The notes below the pieces were generated by a model, which saw only the letters and a program-made list of their open reading frames with translations, was not told the origin of the DNA and ran no database searches. The position numbers were made by a program, and so were the translations under genes. This document shows positions 16,191-25,548 of a stretch of DNA of 64,000 nucleotides, piece by piece. Each line of letters starts with the position of its first letter. Position 1 is the first letter of the stretch. Origin of the DNA: Curtobacterium sp. BH-2-1-1 (GTDB lineage: Bacteria; Actinomycetota; Actinomycetes; Actinomycetales; Microbacteriaceae); NCBI RefSeq assembly GCF_001806325.1, contig NZ_CP017580.1, positions 744,001 to 808,000 on the forward strand, given 5' to 3'.

Positions 16191-17909
16191 CTACTTCTTG
16201 TAGCCCACGTCCTGCCACTTCACGGAGGACTGCTGGAACTGCGCCGGACCGTAGTTCACGAGGTCCTTGCGCACGCCCCAGGCGTAGGGCTCCGGGAACA
16301 GCGGGATCGTGCCCGCGACCTTGACGATCTTCTTGTCGATCGCGTCCGCGTCCTCGATGCGCTTGTCGGCGTCGAGTTCGGCGTTCGCCTTGTCCCAGGC
16401 GGCACCGAGCGAGTCGTCGGTCACGCCCGTGTAGTTCTGCCCCGCGTCGGCCGGGTAGTAGATCGACTTCAGCGACGACACCGGGAACGGCGTGCCCTGC
16501 CAGGCGAAGTACGTGGCGTCGAAGTCACGACCGTCGGTGGTGACGTACTTCGTGAAGAAGTCGTCGGTCGGGACGGTGTCGATGGTCACCTTGAAGCCGG
16601 CGAGCTTCGTCTGCTGCTGCACGAGCTGCGCGACGTTCGCCGAGTTCTGGTTGTCCGACGGGATGACGAAGCGGACGTCGAGCGTCTTGCCGCCCTTGGT
16701 CGCGTAGCCGTCCGAGCCGATCGTGTAGCCGGCGTCCTCGAGCTTCTTCTTCGCCTTGTCGGTGCTGTAGCCGTAGACCGAGGAGACGTTGTCCTGGTAG
16801 CCCTTCTGGCCGGGCAGGTAGACGAGGTTGTTGAGGACCTGCACCGGGCTCTTCACCGGCGAGAGGATCGCCTGCGCGACGACCTGGCGGTTGATCGCCT
16901 GGGCGAACGCCTGGCGGACCTCCTGGTCCTTGAAGACGTCCGACGTGCCGTTCAGGGTGATCTGACGCTGGGTCGTGCCGAGCGAGCGCTCGATCTTCGA
17001 GTCCGAGCGGCTGTTCGCGGTCTTGAAGTTGTCCGCGCTGCCGTTCAGGTTGAAGGCGTCGAACTCCTTGTTCGCGTAGGCCTGGGCGACACCGTCGCGG
17101 GACACGGTCTTGAAGACGATCGTGTCGAGCTTCGGCGCGTCACCCCACCACTTCGAGTTCTTCTCGAAGGTCACGACGCCGCCGTTGGCGTCGAAGGTCT
17201 TCAGGATGTACGGGCCGGCGGAGACGTACGTCTTGCCGTCCGCGGCGAACGGACCCTTCGCCCACGAGTTGTTGAAGTGGTCGGGGGTGTCCACGGCCCA
17301 GTAGGGGTAGATCGCGGTGAAGACGCTCGGCCAGTCGGCGTTCGTCTTCGAGAACGTCACGATGACGTCGCGCTCGTCCGAACCCTGCGTGACGGAGTCG
17401 ACGTCTTCCCAGACGTTGGTGGCGAGCGGGGCGAAGGCCTTGTTCGTGCCGTTCAGCGCCTTCCAGTTCGCCTCGACGTCCTTCTCGGTGATCGGGGTGC
17501 CGTCGGACCAGACCGCCTTGGGGTTGATCTTGATCTCGACGGTCTGGGGCGAGTCCTTCGTCAGCTCGATCGAGTCGACGTAGTCCTTGTTCGCCTCCCA
17601 CTCGCCGTTGGCCTTGAACTGGATGAACCCGGGCAGGTAGGTGCCCGCGATCGTGTTGTCGTCGACCGTCCCGGAGTCGAGGTTCGACAGCTGCCAGTTC
17701 GCCGGTGCGGAGTCGATCGGCAGGGTGAGCGAGCCGCCGTCCTTGATCGTGTCGCGGTCGGCGACCGTCCAACCCGTCGACTTCAGCGACGACGTGGCGA
17801 CCGCCGAGCTGCTCTGTCCGGCGGACCCGCCGCCGGAGCAGCCCGCGAGCACGAGTGCCGCGGCGGCTGCTGTGGCGAGCACGGCCGTCGTCTTGATCCT
17901 CATTCGCAT
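16191..17909 (-). CDS. Peptide ABC transporter substrate-binding lipoprotein (system 1)
   Basis: This 572-residue extracellular solute-binding protein of family 5 (OppA/DppA type) captures oligopeptides for import. It starts with a lipoprotein signal with the lipobox 'LAGC' and the lipid cysteine at residue 24, then a Gly/Ser linker. Family-5 features include the 'PQTVEIKINPKAVWSDGTPI' segment and 'EVRQAFAQAINRQ'. It is transcribed away from the two permeases and the double ATPase that complete the system, so the binding protein has its own promoter and can be made in excess. Peptide specificity cannot be read from the sequence. Confidence 0.92.
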   Translation of the reverse strand: MRMRIKTTAVLATAAAAALVLAGCSGGGSAGQSSSAVATSSLKSTGWTVADRDTIKDGGSLTLPIDSAPANWQLSNLDSGTVDDNTIAGTYLPGFIQFKANGEWEANKDYVDSIELTKDSPQTVEIKINPKAVWSDGTPITEKDVEANWKALNGTNKAFAPLATNVWEDVDSVTQGSDERDVIVTFSKTNADWPSVFTAIYPYWAVDTPDHFNNSWAKGPFAADGKTYVSAGPYILKTFDANGGVVTFEKNSKWWGDAPKLDTIVFKTVSRDGVAQAYANKEFDAFNLNGSADNFKTANSRSDSKIERSLGTTQRQITLNGTSDVFKDQEVRQAFAQAINRQVVAQAILSPVKSPVQVLNNLVYLPGQKGYQDNVSSVYGYSTDKAKKKLEDAGYTIGSDGYATKGGKTLDVRFVIPSDNQNSANVAQLVQQQTKLAGFKVTIDTVPTDDFFTKYVTTDGRDFDATYFAWQGTPFPVSSLKSIYYPADAGQNYTGVTDDSLGAAWDKANAELDADKRIEDADAIDKKIVKVAGTIPLFPEPYAWGVRKDLVNYGPAQFQQSSVKWQDVGYKK

Positions 17910-17989
17910 GGCGAGGATTCCCTTTCGTTGTGGTTCGCGCCGGAGCGCCGGGACGCGACGGCCCCCGCCGCCACGCCTGTTGGTTGAGA

Positions 17990-18017
17990 ACCCTAGTCAC
18001 ATCCGAAGGTCGCACAA
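17990..18017 (-). promoter_or_regulatory. Candidate promoter of binding protein 1
   Basis: On the minus strand TTGTGC (18012-18017) and TAGGGT (17990-17995) are 16 bases apart, about 80 bases before the start codon. The 256-base divergent region must also hold the promoter of the permease genes, which I could not place with confidence. Confidence 0.4.
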
Positions 18018-18165
18018 GGGCTGCTGTACCGAATCGAAACATGCTCGTAACGAATGTTGCATAGCGTCAACAGGGATCACCCACCCCGGCTCGGAAGCGG
18101 CTAGCCTGTCGCCACCGAACAACGCCGTCCGGACGGACGGCCGCACCCCACTGAGGTCCCAGTAC

Positions 18166-19146
18166 ATGCTTGCTTTCCTCGCGAAGCGGATCGTCAACTA
18201 CGTGATCCTGACGATCGTCGCGACGACGCTCGGCTACATCCTCGCCAGCGCGACGCTCAACCCGACGTCCCGGTACCTCGGCAAGAACCCGCCGGTCCCG
18301 CAGAGTTCGATCGACGCCGCGCTCCAGAAGCTCGGCGCCGACCCGAACACCCCGCTCCTGGTCCGCACGTGGAACTGGTGGGTGAACCTGGTCACGCACG
18401 GCTCGCTCGGCATCAGCGCCCGCGGCACCGAGGTCACGGCCGACATCGTCGCCCGCTCCGGCACGAGTCTGCGACTGCTGGTGATCGGCACCCTGCTCGG
18501 TGCGATCCTCGGTGTCCTGCTCGGCGTCTGGAACGCCGTCAAGCAGTACAAGACGTCCGACCAGGTGTCGACCTACCTGTCGTTCGCGGTGCTCGCGACG
18601 CCCCCCTTCGTCATCGCGGTGGTGCTGATGATCCTCGCGACGACCCTCAACGGGGCGGTCGGGACGCAGCTGATCTCGTTCACCGGTGAGTACACCCCGG
18701 GGGTGACCGGGTTCTTCCCGGTGCTCGGCGACCGGCTGGTGCACCTGCTCTTACCGACGATCTCGCTGACGGTCGGCGCCGTCGCCTCGTACTCGCGCTA
18801 CCAGCGCTCCGCGATGCTCGACGTGCTGTCGAACGACTTCATCCGGACGGCGCGCTCGAAGGGCCGGACGCGTGGATCGGCCATCATGCGGCACGGTGTC
18901 CGCGTCGCCCTCATCCCGATGTCGACGTTCTTCGCGTACTCGTTCGGCCTCATCCTGACCGGTGCGAGCATCACCGAACTGGTCTTCAGCTGGCACGGCA
19001 TGGGCGAGTACTTCGTCCAGAGCATCAGCAACAACGACATCAACGCGGCAGCGGGCACAATCCTCTTCACGGCGATCCTCGTGCTCATCGCAGGCACCCT
19101 CGCGGACCTGCTCTACGCCGCGCTCGACCCGCGAGTGAGGGTGTGA
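18166..19146 (+). CDS. Peptide ABC transporter permease, DppB type (system 1)
   Basis: This 326-residue inner-membrane subunit has an N-terminal helix, a long outside loop and a C-terminal five-helix binding-protein-dependent transport domain. The cytoplasmic coupling loop is visible as 'DFIRTARSKGRTRGSAIMRH'. It pairs with the next gene to form the peptide channel. The frame is open upstream, but the family start 'MLAFLAKRIVNYVI' places the ATG at 18166. It begins the operon permease-permease-double ATPase, with a three-base gap to the next gene. Confidence 0.92.
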   Translation: MLAFLAKRIVNYVILTIVATTLGYILASATLNPTSRYLGKNPPVPQSSIDAALQKLGADPNTPLLVRTWNWWVNLVTHGSLGISARGTEVTADIVARSGTSLRLLVIGTLLGAILGVLLGVWNAVKQYKTSDQVSTYLSFAVLATPPFVIAVVLMILATTLNGAVGTQLISFTGEYTPGVTGFFPVLGDRLVHLLLPTISLTVGAVASYSRYQRSAMLDVLSNDFIRTARSKGRTRGSAIMRHGVRVALIPMSTFFAYSFGLILTGASITELVFSWHGMGEYFVQSISNNDINAAAGTILFTAILVLIAGTLADLLYAALDPRVRV

Positions 19147-19149
19147 CCC

Positions 19150-20088
19150 GTGTCTGTTCTCGACCCCACGACCACGACCACCGCCGGCGACCCCGGTGAC
19201 GGCAACGCCGGGCAGCCGGCGCACGTCGTCGAGGTGAAGGGTGGCCGCACCCCGCTCTGGCGCAAGGTGCTCGGCACCTGGCGTGCCCGCATCGGTGGCG
19301 GTGCACTCCTCCTCATCCTGCTCTGGGCCTTCGTCGGTCCGTACCTGTACCACTGGAACGCCGTCGACTCCGACGGGCTCGCCTTCGGCATGCCGCCGAG
19401 CGCCTCGCACTGGTTCGGCACGAACGACATCGGCCAGGACATCTACGCCCAGACCCTGGTGGGCCTGCAGAAGTCCCTCCTCATCGGGCTCATCGCCGGT
19501 CCCGCCGCGACCCTCATCGCGGGCATCGTCGGTGCGATCGCCGGGTACTTCGGCGGGTTCGTCGACCGGGCGCTCGTGTGGGGCATCGACCTGCTCCTGG
19601 TCATCCCGTCGTTCTACGCGCTCGTGCTCCTCAGCCCGCTGTTCAAGAACCTCAGCTGGCTCGCGCTCATCGTCGGCCTGGCGATCTTCGGGTGGATGAT
19701 CATGGCCCGCGTGATCCGCGGACAGACGATGTCCCTCCGGGAGCGCGACTACGTCAAGGCCGCGCGGTTCATGGGCGTCCCGTCGTTCACGATCATCCGG
19801 CGGCACATCCTGCCGAACGTGGCCTCGCTGCTCATCATCGACGCCACGCTCGGCGTCGGCGCGATGATCCTCTCCGAGAGCGCCCTGAGCTTCTTCGGCT
19901 TCGGCATCCAGGTGCCGGACGTGTCGCTCGGCACCCTGCTCGCCGCCGGCAGCCAGTCCGCGGTCACCCGACCGTGGCTGTTCGTCCTGCCGGCTGCGAC
20001 GCTCGTCGCCACGGTCCTCTCCACCAGCCTGCTCGGCGACGCCCTGCGCGACGCCATCGACCCCACCTCGGGAGCCAACCGTGACTGA
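19150..20088 (+). CDS. Peptide ABC transporter permease, DppC type (system 1)
   Basis: This 312-residue second channel subunit has a polar N-terminal tail, one helix, and a C-terminal transport domain with the coupling loop 'RERDYVKAARFMGVPSFTII'. The DppC-type segments 'HWFGTNDIGQDIYAQTLVG' and 'ILSESALSFFGFGIQVP' are present. The GTG start is three bases after the previous stop and its end overlaps the ATPase gene by eight bases, so all three are translated as a unit. Confidence 0.93.
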   Translation: MSVLDPTTTTTAGDPGDGNAGQPAHVVEVKGGRTPLWRKVLGTWRARIGGGALLLILLWAFVGPYLYHWNAVDSDGLAFGMPPSASHWFGTNDIGQDIYAQTLVGLQKSLLIGLIAGPAATLIAGIVGAIAGYFGGFVDRALVWGIDLLLVIPSFYALVLLSPLFKNLSWLALIVGLAIFGWMIMARVIRGQTMSLRERDYVKAARFMGVPSFTIIRRHILPNVASLLIIDATLGVGAMILSESALSFFGFGIQVPDVSLGTLLAAGSQSAVTRPWLFVLPAATLVATVLSTSLLGDALRDAIDPTSGANRD

Positions 20089-22225
20089 GCCGCTGCTCTC
20101 CGTCTCCGACCTCGCCGTCACGTTCAACCCGGGCTCCAAGCCCGTGTACGCCGTGCGCGGCGTGGACTACTCCGTCAACCAGGGCGAGTTCCTCGGCATC
20201 GTCGGCGAGTCCGGATCGGGCAAGTCGGTGTCCTCGATGGCCGTGATGGGACTGCTGCCGTCGTCGGCCAAGGTCGAGGGCAGCATCCGGTTCGACGGCC
20301 GCGAGCTGCTCGGCCTGAACGACCGCGAGATGTCGAAGCTCCGTGGCGGCGACATCGCGATGGTCTTCCAGGACCCGCTCTCCGCCCTGACGCCCGTGTA
20401 CACGATCGGCCAGCAGATCGTCGAGGGGCTGCGGCTGCACGACCGGAACCTCACCGCGCACGCCGCCCGGGCCCGTGCCGAGGAACTCCTGCGCGTCGTC
20501 GGCATCCCGAACCCCTCACGGCGGCTCGACGCCTTCCCGCACGAGTTCTCCGGCGGCATGCGGCAGCGCGCCATGATCGCCATCGCCATCGCGAACGACC
20601 CGAAGCTGATCATCGCCGACGAGCCGACCACGGCGCTCGACGTGACGATCCAGGCACAGATCCTCGACGTCCTGCAGACCGCCAAGGAAATGACCGGTGC
20701 CGCCGTCGTCCTCATCACGCACGACCTCGGCGTCGTCGCGGGCAACGCGGACCGGGTCGCCGTGATGTACGCCGGCCGGATCGTCGAGACGGCACCGGTC
20801 GAACCCCTCTTCCGCGAGCCGGTCATGCCGTACACGATCGGCCTGCTCCGCTCGATGCCGAACATGGCCTCGGCACGCTCGGAGCGCCTCGTCCCGCTCG
20901 ACGGCCGCCCGCCGCTGCTCACCCAGAAGCCGACCGGCTGCCCGTTCGCCGACCGCTGCCCCGCGGTCCTCGACGCCTGCCGTGAGGGCGAGCCGGCCCT
21001 GATCGCCCCCTCGGTGGCACCGAGCGACGACAACCCGGTCCTGACCGGTGCGACGCCGACCATCACGAACGGAGCCTTCGACGACGAGCACACCGCCGCG
21101 TGCATCCGCCGCGACGAGATCGCCGCCGGCACCCTCGCCCGCTCCGAGATCTTCCCGCGCCCCGAGGACGTCCCCGAGTCCGAGATCGACCACGGCGACG
21201 ACGTGGTCCTGCAGCTCGACGACGTCGTGAAGACCTTCCCGCTGACGAAGGGCGCCCTGTTCCGCCGGCGCATCGGCGAGGTGCACGCGGTCGACGGGAT
21301 CTCCCTCACGCTGAAGCGCGGTCAGGTCCTCGGGCTCGTCGGCGAGTCCGGCTGCGGCAAGACCACGACGATCATGGAGATCCTCGAGCTCGCCGGCGCG
21401 CAGCAGGGCACCATCAAGGTGAACGGCGTCGACACCGGCACCCTGTCGAAGTCCGACCGCCGTGCGCTCCGGAGCGACATCCAGGTCGTCTTCCAGGACC
21501 CGATGGCCTCCATCGACCCCCGACTCGACATCGGGTCCGTGATCGGTGAGCCGCTCACGGTGCAGGGCGTGCCGAAGGACGAGATCCGCCGACGCGTGCG
21601 GGACTCGCTCGAGCTCGTCGGTCTCGAGCCGAGCTACATCGACCGGTACCCCCACGAGTTCTCCGGCGGCCAGCGACAGCGCATCGGCATCGCCCGCGCG
21701 CTCATCGTCGAGCCGAAGATCCTCGTGCTCGACGAGCCGGTGTCGGCGCTGGACGTGTCCGTGCAGGCCGGTGTCATCAACCTGCTCGAGGACCTCAAGC
21801 ACCGCCTGGGCCTGTCCTACCTGTTCGTCGCGCACGACCTCTCGGTCGTCCGGCACATCGCCGACGACGTCGCGGTCATGTACCTCGGCCGGATCGTCGA
21901 GTACGGCGACGGCGACCGCGTGTTCGACGACCCGCAGCACCCCTACACCAGGGCCCTGCTGTCCGCGGTCCCGGTGCCGGACCCGTTCGCCGAGGCCGCC
22001 CGCGGACGCATCCTGCTCGACGGCGACCTCCCCTCCCCCACGGAACGGATCGACGGGTGCCGGTTCCGCACCCGTTGCCCGCTGTACCAGCTCCTCGACG
22101 AGGACCGGCAGCAGCAGTGCCGTTCGGTGGATCCGCGCCTGCAGGACGTGCACGGACGCGGCGTGGCCTGCATCCAGACCGACCAGAACCACCTGCTCAC
22201 CGAGCGGGTGTCGGCGACGGTGTGA
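20081..22225 (+). CDS. Fused double ATPase of peptide ABC transporter (OppD-OppF fusion, system 1)
   Basis: This 714-residue protein holds two complete ABC ATPases in tandem. The first has Walker A 'GESGSGKS', signature 'FSGGMRQR' and Walker B 'LIIADEPTTALD'; the second has 'GESGCGKT', 'FSGGQRQR' and 'ILVLDEPVSALD'. Each half ends with the cysteine-containing oligopeptide-type tail ('GCPFADRCPAVLDAC' and 'GCRFRTRCPLYQ'). In many bacteria these are two separate proteins, OppD and OppF. The start GTG overlaps the preceding permease gene, and the operon ends at the palindromic terminator. Confidence 0.94.
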   Translation: MTEPLLSVSDLAVTFNPGSKPVYAVRGVDYSVNQGEFLGIVGESGSGKSVSSMAVMGLLPSSAKVEGSIRFDGRELLGLNDREMSKLRGGDIAMVFQDPLSALTPVYTIGQQIVEGLRLHDRNLTAHAARARAEELLRVVGIPNPSRRLDAFPHEFSGGMRQRAMIAIAIANDPKLIIADEPTTALDVTIQAQILDVLQTAKEMTGAAVVLITHDLGVVAGNADRVAVMYAGRIVETAPVEPLFREPVMPYTIGLLRSMPNMASARSERLVPLDGRPPLLTQKPTGCPFADRCPAVLDACREGEPALIAPSVAPSDDNPVLTGATPTITNGAFDDEHTAACIRRDEIAAGTLARSEIFPRPEDVPESEIDHGDDVVLQLDDVVKTFPLTKGALFRRRIGEVHAVDGISLTLKRGQVLGLVGESGCGKTTTIMEILELAGAQQGTIKVNGVDTGTLSKSDRRALRSDIQVVFQDPMASIDPRLDIGSVIGEPLTVQGVPKDEIRRRVRDSLELVGLEPSYIDRYPHEFSGGQRQRIGIARALIVEPKILVLDEPVSALDVSVQAGVINLLEDLKHRLGLSYLFVAHDLSVVRHIADDVAVMYLGRIVEYGDGDRVFDDPQHPYTRALLSAVPVPDPFAEAARGRILLDGDLPSPTERIDGCRFRTRCPLYQLLDEDRQQQCRSVDPRLQDVHGRGVACIQTDQNHLLTERVSATV

Positions 22226-22243
22226 CCGACTGACGTTCCGTGT

Positions 22244-22291
22244 GACGGACGGGAGGCGCGGTGCCAGCTGGCACCGCGCCTCCCGTCCGTC
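22244..22291. terminator. Palindromic GGAGGCGCGG repeat, copy 2 (perfect 48-base palindrome)
   Basis: A perfect inverted repeat centred on CCAGCTGG, whose arms begin GACGGACGGGAGGCGCGG. It lies between the convergent double-ATPase gene and the small PH-domain gene, where it can terminate both. Confidence 0.75.
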
Positions 22292-22304
22292 CTGTCGGGA
22301 CGTC

Positions 22305-22766
22305 TCAGACGACGATCGCGACGACGCAGAGGGCGAACACGGCGATGCCGGACGCGACGGCCGGCACGTCCCAGCCCCGGACGACGGGGGCGTCGGGCGT
22401 GCGCCCGTGCCGTTCCGACCAGCGGTCGCGGACCGCGACGAACTCGTCCGGCTGCCGCAGCACGCGGGGCTCCCCGCGTCGGGTCGGCTTCGGCCGCGGC
22501 AGCGACGGACCACCCCAGCAGGTGACCCGGCGGCCGTCGGCGAGGTCGAGCACGATCTGCCAGCGCATCCGGACGTCCTCGACGGCGCCCCACGGGACCG
22601 TCGTCGACCGGAGCGGGTTCACCACCGTGATCGCGTCGTCGGTGATCCGTACGTGCGGGCGGAAGGTGAGCACCCAGAGCACCCAGACGAGCGCGGCGAG
22701 GGGACCGACGGCGTGCAGGACGACGTCCCAGCTCCCCCGCACCGCGGCGTCGCCGAGCATGAACAC
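22305..22766 (-). CDS. Small PH-domain-like membrane protein
   Basis: A small membrane protein with a beta-rich domain ('VRITDDAITVVNPLRSTTVP', 'DVRMRWQIVLDLADGRRV') like the bacterial PH family, a polar linker and a C-terminal helix. It resembles the protein at 15559-16107. The boundary given starts at the first usual start codon (GTG), but this cuts the first membrane helix in half: the same frame continues upstream without a stop through 'TNEAGRTVVLRAGRGGAVAS', which looks like the missing N-terminus, and contains no ATG, GTG or TTG back to the end of the ATPase gene. A CTG at 22851-22853 or an ATC start, coupled to the upstream stop at 22859, is possible. Confidence 0.62.
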   Translation of the reverse strand: MFMLGDAAVRGSWDVVLHAVGPLAALVWVLWVLTFRPHVRITDDAITVVNPLRSTTVPWGAVEDVRMRWQIVLDLADGRRVTCWGGPSLPRPKPTRRGEPRVLRQPDEFVAVRDRWSERHGRTPDAPVVRGWDVPAVASGIAVFALCVVAIVV

Positions 22767-22858
22767 CGCCAGGAACGCGACGAGGCCGGACGCGACCGCG
22801 CCTCCGCGGCCTGCGCGGAGGACGACGGTGCGTCCGGCCTCGTTCGTGTCCAGCGAGA

Positions 22859-24601
22859 TCAGCGTCCGAACTCGAACCCGGCGCCGGGGATGGCGTCCAG
22901 CAGGTCCTTCGTGTACTGCTCACGCGGGTTGGCGAAGACCTCGTCGGTGGTCGCCTTCTCGACGATCTGTCCCTTGCGCATGACGCAGACGTTGTCCGCC
23001 ACGAGGCGGACGACGGCCAGGTCGTGCGTGATGAACAGGTAGGTCAGGCCCAGCTCGGACTGCAGCTCGGTGAGCAGGTCGAGGATCTGGCCCTGCACGA
23101 GCACGTCGAGCGCGGAGACCGCCTCGTCGAGCACGATGACCTCGGGCTTGAGCGCGAGGGCCCGCGCCACGGCGATGCGCTGCCGCTGCCCGCCCGAGAG
23201 CTCGTTCGGGTAGCGGTTGACCATCGACTTCGGCAGCGCGACCTGGTCGAGCAGCTCCAGCACGCGGGCCCGGCGGGACGCCTTGTCGCCCACCTTGTGT
23301 GTGTGCAGCGGCTCGGCGATCGTGTTCCCGACGTTGTACATCGGGTCCAGCGAGCCGTACGGGTCCTGGAAGACCGGCTGCACGCGGCGGCGGAAGTCGA
23401 AGAGGTCCTTGCCCTTCAGCGCGCCGATGTCGATGCCGTCGAACTGGACCGTGCCGCTCGTGATGGCCTCGAGCTGCAGGACGAGCTTCGCGACGGTCGA
23501 CTTGCCCGAACCGGACTCGCCGACGAGCGCCGTGGTGGTGCCCTTCGGGATCGAGAACGAGACGTCGTCGACGGCCTTCAGCTCGCGGGAGGCGAGGTTC
23601 TTGCCGCGCAGCTTGTAGACCTTCTCGAGGTTCTTCACCACGATGAGGTCCTTCGCCGGTGCCTGCTCGCGCTCCTGGGCGCGGGCGAGGAGCTCGGCGT
23701 CGTCGCTGCCGACGTCCGCGATGTCGACACGCTGGTGCTGCACCTTGGACTGGATGCGGCGGCTCGCGAGCGAGGGTGCCGCGGCGACCAGGCGCTGCGT
23801 GTACGGGTGCCGCGGGTTCGCCAGGATCTCCTTCGAGGGCCCGGCCTCGACGACCTGGCCCTTGTACATCACGACGAGCTTCTCGGCGCGCTCGGCGGCG
23901 AGGCCGAGGTCGTGCGTGATGAACAGGACGGAGGTGCCGAAGTCGCGGGTGAGGGTCTCGAGGTGGTCGAGGATGACGCGCTGCACGGTGACGTCGAGCG
24001 CACTCGTCGGCTCGTCGGCGATGAGCAGCTTCGGGCGGCTCGACAGACCGATGCCGATGAGCACGCGCTGCCGCATGCCGCCGGAGAACTCGTGCGGGTA
24101 CTGCTTCAGGCGGGTCGATGCGTCGCCGAGGCCGGCCTCCTGCAGGACCTCGACCGCACGGGCACGGATGGCGTGCTTGCCGGTCGCGATGCCGTTGGCC
24201 TTGATGGCCTCTTCGACCTGGAAGCCGATCGACCACAGCGGGTTGAGGTTCGACATCGGGTCCTGCGGGACGTAGCCGATCTCCTTCCCGCGGATCTCCG
24301 ACATCTCCTTGTCGCTCAGGCCGACGAGCTCGCGCCCGTTGAACTTGATCGAACCGCCGGTGACCTGGCCGGTCCCCGGCAGGAGCTTGATGATCGCCTG
24401 GGCGCTCGTCGACTTGCCGGAGCCGGACTCGCCGACGATCGCGAGCCGCTCACCCTGCTCGAGGGTGAAGCTGGCACCGCGGACCGCCTGGACGAAGCCG
24501 TTCTGCGTCTTGAACCCGACCTCGAGGTCGGTGATCTCGAGCAGGGGCGCACCGGAGCCGCCGGTACGGCTGGCGTTCGGCTGGGTCAGTGTCTCGCTCA
24601 T
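22859..24601 (-). CDS. Fused double ATPase of peptide ABC transporter (OppD-OppF fusion, system 2)
   Basis: This 580-residue protein has two ABC ATPase domains. The first shows 'GESGSGKSTSAQ', 'FSGGMRQRVLIG' and 'LLIADEPTSALD'; the second 'GESGSGKSTVAK', 'LSGGQRQRIAVA' and 'VIVLDEAVSALD'. In the second Walker B region the usual DEP is DEA. It is shorter than the system 1 ATPase because the cysteine-rich oligopeptide tail is missing from both halves. It overlaps the preceding permease gene by four bases and is the last gene of its own transporter operon. The small PH-domain frame follows directly. Confidence 0.94.
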   Translation of the reverse strand: MSETLTQPNASRTGGSGAPLLEITDLEVGFKTQNGFVQAVRGASFTLEQGERLAIVGESGSGKSTSAQAIIKLLPGTGQVTGGSIKFNGRELVGLSDKEMSEIRGKEIGYVPQDPMSNLNPLWSIGFQVEEAIKANGIATGKHAIRARAVEVLQEAGLGDASTRLKQYPHEFSGGMRQRVLIGIGLSSRPKLLIADEPTSALDVTVQRVILDHLETLTRDFGTSVLFITHDLGLAAERAEKLVVMYKGQVVEAGPSKEILANPRHPYTQRLVAAAPSLASRRIQSKVQHQRVDIADVGSDDAELLARAQEREQAPAKDLIVVKNLEKVYKLRGKNLASRELKAVDDVSFSIPKGTTTALVGESGSGKSTVAKLVLQLEAITSGTVQFDGIDIGALKGKDLFDFRRRVQPVFQDPYGSLDPMYNVGNTIAEPLHTHKVGDKASRRARVLELLDQVALPKSMVNRYPNELSGGQRQRIAVARALALKPEVIVLDEAVSALDVLVQGQILDLLTELQSELGLTYLFITHDLAVVRLVADNVCVMRKGQIVEKATTDEVFANPREQYTKDLLDAIPGAGFEFGR

Positions 24602-25548
24602 CGGCGGGCCCTCGCCTTCGGGTCGAGTGCGTCGCGGACCACGTCACCGAGGAGGAGGAACGCGAGCACGGTGATGGACAGGGCGGCGGACGGCCAGAAG
24701 ATGGTCGACGGCGCGGTGCGGATCGACGCCTGGGCGTTGCCGATGTCGACACCCCAGCTGAGCGCCGACTGCGGCAGTCCGATACCGAGGAAGGACAGCG
24801 TGGCCTCGGCGACGATGAACGTACCGAGGGACACCGTCGCGACGACGATGACCGGTGCGAGCGAGTTCGGGACGACGTGGCGGACCAGCGTGGTGAAGCG
24901 GCTGACACCGAGCGCGGCCGAGGCCGTCACGTAGTCGGACTGCTTCGCGCTGAGCACGGCGCCGCGCATGATGCGGGCGATCTGCGGCCACGCGAACACG
25001 GCCAGCACGAGCGACACCGTCAGGGCGTTCCGCGCGGGGATCACGGACATGATCACGATCGCGCCGAGGACCGTCGGGATCGAGAAGAAGATGTCACCGA
25101 TGCGGGACACGATCGTGTCGAGCCACCCGCCGAAGAAGCCGGCGAGGGCACCGATCACGATGCCGACGATCGAGACGAGGACCGTCGCGACGACACCGAC
25201 GATGAGCGAGTTGCGCGTGCCCCAGATGGTGCGGGCGTAGACGTCGTTGCCCTGGCGGTTGAAGCCCAGGATGTGGCCGGCCTCGGGTCCCTCGTTGCTC
25301 TTCGCCAGGTCCGCCGCACGCGGGTCGACGTGGGCGAAGAGCCCCGGGAAGAGCGCCACGAGGACGATCAGCAGGATGAGGACCGACGACACCCAGAACA
25401 TCGGACGGGTCCGCATCGAGTCCCAGGCGTCGCTCCAGGTCGAACGGGTCTTCTCGTCCTCGTTGACCTGGTCGACCGCCTGGAGCGGGGTCTCCTCGAG
25501 CGGGGCGACGTAGTGCGTCGCCGAGCGGGGTGCGGCGTTACTTGGCAT
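24598..25548 (-). CDS. Peptide ABC transporter permease, DppC type (system 2)
   Basis: This 316-residue channel subunit has an N-terminal cytoplasmic tail of about 50 residues ('ETPLQAVDQVNEDEKTRSTW'), then a helix, the DppC-type 'HILGFNRQGNDVYARTIWGT' segment and the transport domain with coupling loop 'KQSDYVTASAALGVSRFTTL'. It ends in the usual 'GDVVRDALDPKARARR'. It overlaps both neighbours (11 bases with the upstream permease gene, four with the ATPase), showing translational coupling. Confidence 0.93.
   Translation of the reverse strand: MPSNAAPRSATHYVAPLEETPLQAVDQVNEDEKTRSTWSDAWDSMRTRPMFWVSSVLILLIVLVALFPGLFAHVDPRAADLAKSNEGPEAGHILGFNRQGNDVYARTIWGTRNSLIVGVVATVLVSIVGIVIGALAGFFGGWLDTIVSRIGDIFFSIPTVLGAIVIMSVIPARNALTVSLVLAVFAWPQIARIMRGAVLSAKQSDYVTASAALGVSRFTTLVRHVVPNSLAPVIVVATVSLGTFIVAEATLSFLGIGLPQSALSWGVDIGNAQASIRTAPSTIFWPSAALSITVLAFLLLGDVVRDALDPKARARR

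Noticed and set aside
15606..17987. A 793-codon plus-strand frame opposite binding protein 1
   Set aside because: Same type of shadow; the minus-strand lipoprotein with signal peptide and family-5 motifs explains the region.
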